Shown here: positions 6,479 through 12,828 of the stretch, one piece after another
Layout: each line of letters starts with the position of its first letter
Numbering within the stretch: position 1 is the stretch's first letter
Source of the DNA: a virus
IMG/VR virus record: IMGVR_UViG_3300022075_000004
Location: 1-26,851 of that record
Length of the DNA: 26,851 nucleotides
Strand: one strand, 5' to 3'
The notes under the pieces: generated by a model
Told to the model about the DNA's origin: nothing
The model's input: the letters and a program-made list of their open reading frames with translations, nothing else
The model's database searches: none
Position numbers and translations under genes: made by a program

Positions 6479-6925
6479 TTAGAACGGAAGGTCAATCTCA
6501 GTATTAACTTCTGGAAGTGGGATATCGGTAACTTCCAAACGTTTAACGTTTAGATTTTCGTAGGTTTTACCTTGCCACTCAGATTTTTCGTTTTTAACGG
6601 TAACTTTAAGAGCTTTTCCTTCCAACTGGTTGAGATAATCTTCCAAGCTACTAAATTTAGTACCATCAGGAATTCCTGCAGCTTTAGCAAGATTCATGAT
6701 AGAAGCTACTGGATATTTTCCGTCTTCTTTTTTAGCAAAGATACGATAGAAAATAATGTTATTTTGGAATTCTTGTTGGAAGTCCTTGCGAATACGAAAA
6801 CGAATGTCGAGATAGTCAGCACCGCCTGCCGTAGCATCTTGTTTTGCTAAATCAATAGTAACTTCGTAAGTACCGTCTTTGATAGATCCGAATTCTTTTG
6901 CTTGTGAGTAATCAATTGTAAACAT
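6479..6925 (-). CDS. DUF669-type replication protein, ssDNA-binding candidate
   Basis: Protein of 148 residues rich in beta-strand patterns (GTYEVTIDLAKQDATAGGADYL, LDIRFRIRKDF, GKALKVTVKNEKSEWQGKTY) and ending in an acidic tail (PLPEVNTEIDLPF). Such an acidic C-terminal tip is typical of single-stranded DNA-binding proteins. Position and size match the DUF669 proteins of Sfi21-like replication modules (orf151). The likely role is coating single strands for the neighbouring helicase and primase. The ATG at 6925 follows GGAGAT. SSB function is inferred from context and tail, not from a recognised OB-fold. Confidence 0.75.
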   Translation of the reverse strand: MFTIDYSQAKEFGSIKDGTYEVTIDLAKQDATAGGADYLDIRFRIRKDFQQEFQNNIIFYRIFAKKEDGKYPVASIMNLAKAAGIPDGTKFSSLEDYLNQLEGKALKVTVKNEKSEWQGKTYENLNVKRLEVTDIPLPEVNTEIDLPF

Positions 6926-6931
6926 AGTTTT

Positions 6932-8263
6932 TTATCTCCATATATTATTTTTTTTCTGTTGGTAATAAACCCAACCGGGTTTATATCCGTGTTGTTTAGC
7001 GAACTCTTTGAGTTCTTCTACTGTTTGGCATTGGTCACTAGTAACGAATGTTTCAACTTTACTAGCAACCTCTTGCCGTCTTTCTTCGAGTTCTATTTCT
7101 CGAATTATTTCAACTTCTTCTTTTGTCGGTTTGTTTTCGTGACCACACAGTGGACAGATACGTTCAGCACTCCAAAACGTAGCGTAGCATTCATCACACG
7201 TCCGTGTGGTAGGTTCACCGAGTTTTGCTTTCTGTTTCTTCTTAATTACACCTTTTAGTGACCATTCACGGTCGGCGTTTGGTAATCCATGCCTATCAAC
7301 ATTTCCAACATGGTCGATTATAATAGCTGTTTTACCGTCTCTTGGATTTAAAGCCCTCATGGCAAACTGCAAATAGAGTGATAATGATTGAGTTGGTCTT
7401 AGCATGATGCAAACATCAACGTTTGGCAGGTCAATTCCTTCAGTGAATAACTCACAATTAACCATAATTGTAAGTTCTCCGTCTCTAAAGGCTTGCATTG
7501 CCCTCTCTCGAGCCTCTGGTGGCGTTTTACCACTGATCGCGATAGAAGTATAACCTTGATCGTTAAACGTGTTAGAAACGCTCTCAGAAGCTTCTACGCT
7601 ATGTGTGTATACTATGGCTTGTTTGCCTTTGGCTAACTTCTCATAGTGTCTTATCACGTCACCGTAAATCACACGTTTCATTGTGTCATCTACGGATTTC
7701 TTAGTAAACTCTCCACCACGCTTTTTTAGGTTTGTAGTGTCGATTAAAGAAGGGGCATAATATTTAAATGGTGCGATGTTCCCGTTCTCCTGTAGCCATT
7801 TAACCGACTTTCCGAGAACAATGTCGTCTGCGATATCATCAAACCCACTACCATCTAGCCGTGCAGGTGTACCTGTGAACATGAGAACAATGCTGTTAGA
7901 GTAGTATTCAATAATTTTTAGATAGGTTTTAGCCTTAACATGGTGAGCTTCGTCGATTAATATGATCGATGGCTCTGATATCCTATCTAGGTTTCGTGCT
8001 ATCTTAGTAACACTATCAATGGTTACAAGGTTCATGTCAACGTCATTTCTTTTGAATGTATTGACTACCTGCTCATTAATTTCTTTTCGATGGCTAAAGA
8101 ATAGAACAGTGTTACCTTTATCTGTTGCGTTTTTAGTGATATGAGCCATTACTACTGTCTTCCCACTGCGGGGTGGTGACTGCACCATGATACGCTTATT
8201 ACCTCTTAAGATTGATTGCTTGATCCCATTAACAAGATCATTCTGGTAATTCCTTAGTTCCAT
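6932..8263 (-). CDS. SF2 DEAD/DEAH-box helicase
   Basis: Protein of 443 residues with a complete superfamily 2 helicase core: Q-like LRNYQNDLV, motif I PPRSGKTVV, motif II IDEAHH, motif III FTGTPAR, motif IV-like AIVYTHS, motif V NCELFTEGIDLPNVD and motif VI QFAMRALNPRDGK. The C-terminus adds a four-Cys zinc ribbon (CDEC ... CPLC). It is expected to remodel DNA during phage replication. The length equals Sfi21 orf443, which supports the module assignment. It overlaps the ATPase gene by 26 bases and has only a weak RBS, suggesting coupled translation. Confidence 0.92.
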   Translation of the reverse strand: MELRNYQNDLVNGIKQSILRGNKRIMVQSPPRSGKTVVMAHITKNATDKGNTVLFFSHRKEINEQVVNTFKRNDVDMNLVTIDSVTKIARNLDRISEPSIILIDEAHHVKAKTYLKIIEYYSNSIVLMFTGTPARLDGSGFDDIADDIVLGKSVKWLQENGNIAPFKYYAPSLIDTTNLKKRGGEFTKKSVDDTMKRVIYGDVIRHYEKLAKGKQAIVYTHSVEASESVSNTFNDQGYTSIAISGKTPPEARERAMQAFRDGELTIMVNCELFTEGIDLPNVDVCIMLRPTQSLSLYLQFAMRALNPRDGKTAIIIDHVGNVDRHGLPNADREWSLKGVIKKKQKAKLGEPTTRTCDECYATFWSAERICPLCGHENKPTKEEVEIIREIELEERRQEVASKVETFVTSDQCQTVEELKEFAKQHGYKPGWVYYQQKKNNIWR

Positions 8264-8942
8264 CTAAATCACCAAATTTAAAGAGGTCTTCAATTTTGCA
8301 AGCCGTTCGATTATCGAGACGATTCTTTGCATAAGTGCCTTCACTACCTTCTAAAATGAGTCCACGAGCACCTGTTTTGGCATTTACCATAATACGACCA
8401 ACAATGTCTGTAAGCCCTAGCAGTTGGTTGAGTACGCTTGATCTAATTTCTGGCACATACTGTGTTAAAATCTGACCAGATTCTAGGTTGAGTTCGTGGG
8501 TGGTTTCCCACGCTGTCACATAGATATTGATAGGTTTTAGATAGATAGCAGTCAATACTCGCAAGAAGTAGTTAGTCCACTGTGAATAGTGTTGTAACTC
8601 ATTACTGATTCCATTTTTTGAGTTGCGACCTTGTTCAACAAACCAATCAGATTGGAAACTTGAAATGTTATCAATGACTAGATTGTCATAGTTCTTAATC
8701 AAACTATCTGCTTCAGTCAGAAACTTATTAATAAATTCAGTTGGATGCTCACGGTCAAAATCAATAATGTCTATGTTCTCAGAACCAGCAAGCACCTTAG
8801 AAGAATTATCTAACGATAGTACTAAGGTCTTCCCGGGCATGTTTTTTATTAGGGTCGTTTTCCCTAGACCGGCTTTCCCGTAAACTAGTATTCGCCAATT
8901 TTCAGTCCGCTGGATATCTTTAGCTTTAGTAATTTTCATCAT
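8238..8942 (-). CDS. P-loop ATPase of the phage replication module (AAA_24 type)
   Basis: Protein of 234 residues with Walker A GKAGLGKTT near residue 22 and a Walker B-like strand LVIDNIS around residue 88, followed by FVEQGR and a conserved VTAWE segment. It matches the nucleotide-binding protein (orf233) of Sfi21-type phages, a RecA/AAA-like ATPase of the AAA_24 family found next to phage SF2 helicases. A helicase-loading or recombination role is usual for the context but not proved. Two ATGs stand in tandem (8942 and 8939) and overlap the gp157 stop, so either start is possible. Confidence 0.85.
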   Translation of the reverse strand: MMKITKAKDIQRTENWRILVYGKAGLGKTTLIKNMPGKTLVLSLDNSSKVLAGSENIDIIDFDREHPTEFINKFLTEADSLIKNYDNLVIDNISSFQSDWFVEQGRNSKNGISNELQHYSQWTNYFLRVLTAIYLKPINIYVTAWETTHELNLESGQILTQYVPEIRSSVLNQLLGLTDIVGRIMVNAKTGARGLILEGSEGTYAKNRLDNRTACKIEDLFKFGDLDGTKELPE

Positions 8943-9412
8943 CGTATATTTAAGTTCAACCTTTCTTCTAAATGAGCACCCTCAATTTCCTTACCAGACT
9001 TAAGAAGTTCTTTGAGTGTCTTCTTGTCTGGCTTGTAGGTCGCTACTTGATACTCCTTAGGTAGTTTTGTTTCGTCAACTACCACCGATTCAGATTTTCT
9101 AAAACCAACCTTGAATAGAGTGGTATCAACTCTGGTTTGACCTGTTTCAGTCATGCTGACTGAAAGTGCCGCTTTTAGGTTGTCAATTTTTGATTGGTCA
9201 GACTTATTTAATCCGTCTAAACGTTTCTTTTCGTTTTTGCGAGCTTCAATGTCTGCCTCAAGCGACTTAATGACTTTGACATATCCTTCTACCTTATTTT
9301 CATAATCACTAGTCCAGTCAATCGCTTCGAGTGTGTCGAGTTTCGTTTCATCGTCAATTTCCATGTTATAAATCTCTAGAAACTGACCTGTTAACTCATA
9401 TAAAGTTGCCAT
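8939..9412 (-). CDS. Siphovirus Gp157 family protein
   Basis: Protein of 157 residues starting MATLYELTGQFLEIYNM. It has a central coiled coil (about residues 45-85, with EADIEARKNEKKRLDGLNKS) and a C-terminal TRVDTTLFKVGFRKSESVVV segment typical of the Gp157 family. The ATG at 9412 follows GAAAGGAG at ideal spacing; a longer frame to 9430 starts without a good RBS. The family is named after orf157 of phage Sfi21 and has been linked to phage resistance of cells carrying it; its biochemical role in replication is not settled. It is the first gene of the replication block and sits directly after a structured leader. Confidence 0.9.
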   Translation of the reverse strand: MATLYELTGQFLEIYNMEIDDETKLDTLEAIDWTSDYENKVEGYVKVIKSLEADIEARKNEKKRLDGLNKSDQSKIDNLKAALSVSMTETGQTRVDTTLFKVGFRKSESVVVDETKLPKEYQVATYKPDKKTLKELLKSGKEIEGAHLEERLNLNIR

Positions 9413-9438
9413 TGTTCTCCTTTCTGCCATTTTTTAGT

Positions 9439-9556
9439 GCTTCAATCCGCACCCAGCCCCCGATGTGCTATTCAATTTCATAAGAAGGTAGTTATTTTTG
9501 GGGTATAAGGTATTTAGTTGCACTCCGCACACCGAGGTGTGGCTACGGATTGAAAC
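9439..9556. promoter_or_regulatory. Structured leader with two inverted CRISPR-repeat-like elements
   Basis: A 9-bp perfect inverted repeat (TTCAATCCG 9441-9449, CGGATTGAA 9546-9554) encloses about 96 bases. Each arm is the end of a longer element. The plus-strand element at 9517-9556 starts GTTGCACTCCGC, contains CACAC-CGAG-GTGTG, and ends GGATTGAAAC. The minus-strand element at 9470-9439 has GCAC...GTGC pairing and ends GGATTGAAGC. This layout (GCAC-like 5' part, GC-rich stem, GGATTGAAAC end) resembles type I-C-like CRISPR repeats. The minus-strand early transcript would fold into a branched structure just before the gp157 RBS. It could be a regulatory leader, an RNA processing site, or CRISPR-repeat mimicry. 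Confidence 0.45.
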
Positions 9557-9572
9557 AGCTAACGATATTACT

Positions 9573-9713
9573 TTAAATTAATGTCTTTCCTAATCCGTGT
9601 GCCTTGTTGTATCGGTCACGGCTAGGCTCTGATCCATTTTTTTCAAAAGTCCATTTTGGCACTTCTGTTTCTGTTTGTTTTTTTGACCAAATAAAATTAA
9701 ATAGTTTTTTCAT
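9573..9713 (-). CDS. Small hypothetical protein, 46 residues, coupled to HTH gene
   Basis: Small basic protein MKKLFNFIWSKKQTETEVPK followed by a Trp/Arg-containing C-terminal part (WTFEKNGSEPSRDRYNKAHG). The ATG at 9713 overlaps the TGA of the HTH gene in an ATGA arrangement, and GAGAGGAAT lies just upstream within that gene, a clear case of coupled translation. No family is recognised. The hydrophobic N-terminal LFNFIW is too short to be a membrane segment. Coding status rests on the RBS, the overlap and plausible composition. Confidence 0.6.
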   Translation of the reverse strand: MKKLFNFIWSKKQTETEVPKWTFEKNGSEPSRDRYNKAHGLGKTLI

Positions 9714-9943
9714 TTTTGATTCCTCTCTATATCATTGTAGTTGAAGAAATACTCAACTATATCATCTTTTGAAAGGTCTAATAGCTCAATAGCCTTAATG
9801 ATTTCACCTTGATTCCACAATCTTTTTCCGTTAATTTTAAAAGATGTTGTGGTTTGAGTTTTTCCGATAGCTTTCGCAAAATTTTCTTGAGTTCCGTATT
9901 TTTCTTTAATACGTCCTTTTAATTTATCGTATTTAAACTCCAT
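9710..9943 (-). CDS. Small HTH (XRE/Cro-like) regulator, 77 residues
   Basis: Protein of 77 residues with an N-terminal helix-turn-helix: IKEKYGTQENFAKAIGKTQTTTSFKINGKR, followed by IIKAIELLDLSKDDIVEYFF, which resembles the dimer and C-terminal helices of Cro/CI-like proteins. The ATG at 9943 follows AAAGGAG. A near-consensus promoter lies just upstream, and its -10 is overlapped by a 20-bp palindrome, a likely operator for this protein or its relative. It heads the early replication transcript. Whether it acts as a Cro, an early activator or a silent remnant of a temperate switch is not determined. Confidence 0.8.
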   Translation of the reverse strand: MEFKYDKLKGRIKEKYGTQENFAKAIGKTQTTTSFKINGKRLWNQGEIIKAIELLDLSKDDIVEYFFNYNDIERNQK

Positions 9944-9965
9944 TCGTTTCTCCTTTTTTAACTTT

Positions 9966-10002
9966 ATGGTTTTATTTTAAACCATATTTTTTATTTTGTC
10001 AA
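9966..10002 (-). promoter_or_regulatory. Strong early promoter with palindromic operator
   Basis: Read on the minus strand, TTGACA (9997-10002) and TAAAAT (9974-9979) are separated by exactly 17 bases, a consensus-like sigma-A promoter. A perfect 7-bp arm palindrome ATGGTTT-tatttt-AAACCAT (9966-9985) covers the -10 and the probable start of transcription, so a bound regulator would block it. The A-tract-rich sequence upstream resembles an UP element. Confidence 0.85.
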
Positions 10003-10051
10003 CAATTTTATTCTATTTTTTTAATTTTTTTTATTTTTTATTATAATGCTT

Positions 10052-10172
10052 TCAGTCACTCAATAGCGTAACCCAATTTCTTTCAATCCTTTTTTTGCTT
10101 TTCTTCCTCTGGAAGAGTGGCAATGAGGTATATGGTTTAATCGTCTACCAATTTCCCAGTTAGTTCATTCAT
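10052..10172 (-). pseudogene. Decayed small early gene (stop codon plus frameshift)
   Basis: An ATG at 10172 with AAAGGAAACG upstream opens MNELTGKLVDD and then hits TAA. Reading on in the same frame gives TIYLIATLPEEEKQK, a plausible protein sequence, ending at TGA in a run of seven A's. With one A removed, the frame continues (R)IERNWVTLLSD to a stop at 10052. One nonsense codon and one homopolymer indel therefore separate this from an intact ORF of about 40 residues. The gene directly follows the Cro-like gene. No family is recognised; decay is inferred from the pattern. Confidence 0.5.
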
Positions 10173-10190
10173 GTCGTTTCCTTTCATAGT

Positions 10191-10418
10191 TTATTGTTGC
10201 GTTTCGGGAACGGTTTGTTTAAAAAAAATACCGATTTCATATTTTCCGTACCCAAGTAAATTGGCAAGTGTGATAAGTTCGTCAGCGGTAAATGAGATTT
10301 TTCCGTTTTCTCTCTTATTATACTGCTCACGCGCCAAACCCATTAATTCAGCCATTTTCGATTGAGTATAACCTTTAGCCACTCGTTCAGCTCTCACACG
10401 AAGTAGATCAACTTTCAT
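10191..10418 (-). CDS. Cro-like HTH repressor, 75 residues
   Basis: Protein of 75 residues with a clear XRE/Cro helix-turn-helix: LLRVRAERVAKGYTQSKMAE, LMGLAREQYNKRENGK, then FTADELITLANLLGYGKYEI. The size and position (first leftward gene of the switch region, divergent from a former repressor) match the Cro-type protein of Sfi21-like phages (orf75). The ATG at 10418 follows GGAGG at 7-8 bases. It is transcribed from a near-consensus promoter at 10470-10498 with GTTCC-type operator sites around it, so autoregulation is likely. Confidence 0.88.
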   Translation of the reverse strand: MKVDLLRVRAERVAKGYTQSKMAELMGLAREQYNKRENGKISFTADELITLANLLGYGKYEIGIFFKQTVPETQQ

Positions 10419-10449
10419 AGATTACCTCCGTTTATTTAGTTTTTATTGC

Positions 10450-10498
10450 TTGTTCCTTAGAACAATTATAGTATATCTAATCAGTTCCCGTTTGTCAA
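10450..10498 (-). promoter_or_regulatory. Early promoter and operators of the Cro-like gene
   Basis: Minus-strand TTGACA (10493-10498) and TATACT (10470-10475) have a 17-base spacer. A perfect 16-bp palindrome TTGTTC-ctta-GAACAA (10450-10465) lies at the transcription start, and a GTTCCC half-site (10484-10489) lies in the spacer. This is the classic layout of a repressor-controlled early promoter. Confidence 0.85.
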
Positions 10499-10533
10499 CA
10501 AAAAAATCAAAAAAACATAAAAAAAGTTTTTCA

Positions 10534-10571
10534 GGGGAACGTCTTGTTTATTTTTGGGAACAGGCTATTAA
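10534..10571 (+). promoter_or_regulatory. Weak divergent promoter with operator half-sites
   Basis: On the plus strand, TTGTTT (10544-10549) and TATTAA (10566-10571) are 16 bases apart and precede the 27-codon remnant ORF. GGGGAAC (10534-10540) and GGGAAC (10556-10561) are further copies of the GTTCC-type half-site found at the leftward promoter. It probably served the lost CI repressor gene. Confidence 0.4.
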
Positions 10572-10591
10572 ATAAAGGAAAAAAAAAGAGT

Positions 10592-10675
10592 ATGAGAAAC
10601 AACGAAGAAATTATCTCACTAGATAATAGTTCTATGTCGATGTCTGAATTAGCTAACAAAGCACGACATCGATAA
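10592..10675 (+). pseudogene. Stump of a CI-like repressor gene, 27 codons
   Basis: The only plausible plus-strand gene: ATG at 10592 after AAAGGAA, encoding MRNNEEIISLDNSSMSMSEL followed by ANKARHR and a stop. The start (NNEEIIS) and the later SMSELA match the N-terminus of many streptococcal phage CI repressors, in which the two segments are separated by ten or more residues and followed by the rest of the HTH. Here the region between and everything after is missing. It sits divergent from the Cro-like gene, exactly where cI stands in temperate relatives, and is followed at once by a terminator. This suggests deletion of most of cI and the lysogeny genes. Confidence 0.55.
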
Positions 10676-10710
10676 CATAATAGAAAACGCTATACTCATG
10701 ACATAAAAAA

Positions 10711-10742
10711 AAAGAGTCGACTAAAATAGCCGACTTTTTTTT
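10711..10742. terminator. Bidirectional rho-independent terminator
   Basis: Hairpin AGTCG(A)CTA-aaa-TAG(C)CGACT (10715-10735) flanked by an A-run on the left and a T8 run on the right, so it can end transcription on both strands. It follows the CI stump on the plus strand. Confidence 0.75.
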
Positions 10743-10794
10743 ATATGAATTCCCTTATAGGGCGCTGAACCTAATCAGTCTTTTACCTTTTGCA

Positions 10795-10813
10795 CTAGAT
10801 AAATTGTATCTAG
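10795..10813. repeat. Perfect 7-bp inverted repeat in lysin-switch spacer
   Basis: CTAGATA-aattg-TATCTAG. It lies in the 110-base noncoding spacer between the two terminators, the position at which temperate relatives carry attP. No integrase or clear att core is visible, and its role is unknown. Confidence 0.4.
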
Positions 10814-10854
10814 GTTATCCAATTACATTTTATAAAATTATCATTTATAAGTCA

Positions 10855-10887
10855 AATAAAAAAAGCCCCAGCACAATGCTGAGGCTT
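10855..10887 (-). terminator. Late-operon rho-independent terminator after lysin
   Basis: Read on the minus strand, AAGCCTCAGCA-ttg-TGCTGGGGCTT forms an 11-bp stem (one G-U pair) followed by a run of T's. It lies about 80 bases after the lysin stop and ends the leftward structural/lysis transcript. Confidence 0.9.
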
Positions 10888-10967
10888 CGACCACTACCAC
10901 CATGATATCCGAATTGTGGTCTGTCGGGAGGTGATATACTCCTTTTTTATTTTTTAGTTTGCGTGGT

Positions 10968-11217
10968 CTATTGGTAGTAGTTTACCAAATCATCTTTATT
11001 CCAACAAGACAACCAAACTGGTCCGAATTGTCCAAACTCAAATTTTCGGTAGTAATAACCACCGTAGTATCCACCATTACCCGTGTCTGTGATGTTGGTT
11101 TCATCGCCAGAGAATGAAAAGTACATTCCAGCTTTGAAGTCTTTAGACTTGCCATCTGGAATATCATTACCGTTAGCATCCACCCAATTTACCATGTCAA
11201 CTGGGATCCCGTTTTCT
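10968..11217 (-). CDS. Lysin, exon 2 (C-terminal wall-binding half)
   Basis: Second exon of the peptidoglycan hydrolase. It begins with the last base of a split codon, then GAA AAC GGG ATC CCA GTT GAC ATG, giving ENGIPVDMVNW and ending FGPVWLSCWNKDDLVNYYQ. An in-frame TGA lies at the intron boundary, so the exon is only read after splicing. The segment completes a zoocin A-type target-recognition domain that begins in exon 1 (NGIWQIKCDYLAPVGFDW). Joined to exon 1 it gives an 846-nt ORF, 281 residues, the usual size of S. thermophilus phage lysins. An internal ATG at 11195 exists but has no good RBS. Confidence 0.88.
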
Positions 11218-12231
11218 CATTACTACCCACTATTCCTAGTGGGATTAGACTATATCTTACTTTAGATATTTTCTGTCAAACTTACCAAAATACTTCTTTT
11301 CTGCTTCAATCCTTAATTTTTCAGCAACTGATTTATCTTTAGATGAACCTAGAAAAATTCGTTTATTTCCAACTTGTATTCTAGCAACCCACAAACCTTT
11401 TTTATTTAAGTGAACACCTTTTATTTTAGAAGTGTTATTTTTATAAGTTTTTTTGTTCATCATGTTTTCTTGGTGACTTACCACCCTTAAATTTCTTCTT
11501 CTATTATCTAAGGGATTTCCGTTTATATGGTCAACATATTGGGTTTTGTCTGTAACAGACATGATAAACCTTGAAAGGACCTTTTTCCCTTCATGGAACA
11601 CCCATACAGAATTATAACCATTTGTTTTGTCACTATGAATATATAGTGTTTTAGTATATTTTTCAAAAACATCAAAATCAAGTAAAATTTCTTTCCCTTT
11701 CACAAAGACACTAACATAATCATTGTGATACACGAAAGGATATTCTTTTTTCCACCTACATTTATTTGAGCAAAACGAAAGAGAAATATAATTATTATAT
11801 TTATATCTTTTATATTGGCTATATGTAGGATAAAACATCTTTTTGCATCTATAACAAGGGATTTCAGAAATTGTAATTTTGGTTTTTCCGTATTTTTCTA
11901 AAGAACAATTTTCTGAACAAAAAACTGATTTACCGTTTTTTATTTTTGTATTTTGTTTTTTAGAAACTTCAAATACTTTATGACAATTGGCACAAATGCC
12001 GTTTTTGGTTTTACTCATCTCATGACACCATCTTTCTAAAGTCTAGGCGCTTCCACTAGCGTACAAAGAGCTAGTGTACTCCCAAAAGGGATAGTCGTTA
12101 CACCTTTATGATTCTATTATATCATATTTGGCACGGTATTGTCCGGTCTGGATGTCCACCGTTAGCCATGCTTTTGCATGACACCGCTTTGTTTGCGTTC
12201 ACCTAGTTTATACTGAGCCGAAAATTAGTTA
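11218..12231 (-). mobile_element. Group I intron (IA2 type) in lysin gene, 1014 nt
   Basis: The lysin is broken after ...GFDWV. Removing 12231-11218 restores a continuous reading frame (GAC TGG GT|A GAA AAC). The exon ends in U and the intron ends in G, as group I introns require. The core is visible: GACTAT (minus, 12096-12091) pairs with ATAGTC near the 3' end (minus, 11253-11248) as P7, followed by a P9-like hairpin CCCACT/AGTGGG (11226-11243). Other stems are CATGC/GCATG and CACTAGC/GCTAGTG on the 5' side. S. thermophilus phages are known to carry a self-splicing IA2 intron of about 1 kb with a 253-residue ORF in the lysin gene; this one fits in size and content. Exact splice sites are inferred. 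Confidence 0.9.
11257..12018 (-). CDS. Intron-encoded HNH homing endonuclease
   Basis: Protein of 253 residues inside the group I intron. The N-terminus carries two CxxC...CxxxC zinc ribbons (C9, C12, C34, C38; C55, C58, C83, C87). The HNH core YVDHINGNPLDNRRRNL (H164, N172, N176) follows, then a C-terminal AP2/NUMOD-like DNA-binding segment GVHLNKKGLWVARIQVGNKR. Such enzymes cut intronless alleles of the lysin gene and spread the intron by homing. Its base composition is even more AT- and Lys-rich than its neighbours, in line with separate ancestry. The ATG at 12018 has only a weak RBS embedded in intron structure, so translation is probably low. Confidence 0.92.
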   Translation of the reverse strand: MSKTKNGICANCHKVFEVSKKQNTKIKNGKSVFCSENCSLEKYGKTKITISEIPCYRCKKMFYPTYSQYKRYKYNNYISLSFCSNKCRWKKEYPFVYHNDYVSVFVKGKEILLDFDVFEKYTKTLYIHSDKTNGYNSVWVFHEGKKVLSRFIMSVTDKTQYVDHINGNPLDNRRRNLRVVSHQENMMNKKTYKNNTSKIKGVHLNKKGLWVARIQVGNKRIFLGSSKDKSVAEKLRIEAEKKYFGKFDRKYLK

Positions 12232-12827
12232 ACCCAGTCGAATCCAACAGGTGCCAAATAGTCACATTTGATCTGCCAAATTCCATTAACGAATTGAACT
12301 TCATTAGCTTCATAGTAAGCCTTTTGTTGTGGTGCTACTGCTGTGTTAGCTTGGTTGTTGGTTTGTGGTGCTGTTTCAGAGTAACGCCAAACTTCAATAT
12401 AGCTTGGCTTGTTGGCTGCATAGTAGTCATTCCAAGGGTAAGTATTGATGGCTTGTCCTTGTGCTCCTTGCGTTGAGTAGTCGCAACTAATGAAGTTTAC
12501 ACTGTCCATCATGACACCAACGTGCCCTCCAGCTCCGCCAGATGTGGACATATCAGCACCCCACGACATCATTACAATATCACCTGTCAAGGCATCCCAA
12601 TCCTGATTAATACTTACACGATAGAAGCCATTCTTTGCAAGCTGTTGCCCAAGAGTAACAGTAGATGGTAGCCCTTGGATAGGAATGCCTGCTTCTTTCA
12701 ATGCTTGTGACATTGAACCAGAACAGTCCGCAGTGCCGTCTGACCCATTGCGTGAACCATACATTGAATAGGTCAATTTACCTCTATGGTTAACAAACCA
12801 ATTTACAATAGATTGTTGTACGCTCAT
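12232..12827 (-). CDS. Lysin, exon 1 (Amidase_5 peptidoglycan hydrolase domain)
   Basis: First exon of the phage endolysin. The catalytic domain is of the Amidase_5/NlpC-P60-like type: Cys35 in TADCSGSMSQAL and His103 in GGAGGHVGVMMD, with WGADMS before it. A linker rich in Q/N/T/A follows, then the start of the zoocin A-like target-recognition domain. Without splicing the frame ends two codons later at a TAA (12225), leaving a truncated 200-residue product. The ATG at 12827 follows AGGAAAATAG. It degrades host peptidoglycan at the end of infection, with access provided by the holins encoded just upstream. Confidence 0.92.
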
Positions 12828-12828
12828 A

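Noticed and set aside
10743-10862. attP site between the two terminators
   Set aside because: This is the expected place, but no core matching a tRNA gene end and no integrase is visible; only a 7-bp inverted repeat can be supported.
11195-11195. Independent gene starting at MVNWVDANGN
   Set aside because: It has no RBS, and the codons upstream continue the lysin frame up to the intron border, so it is exon 2.
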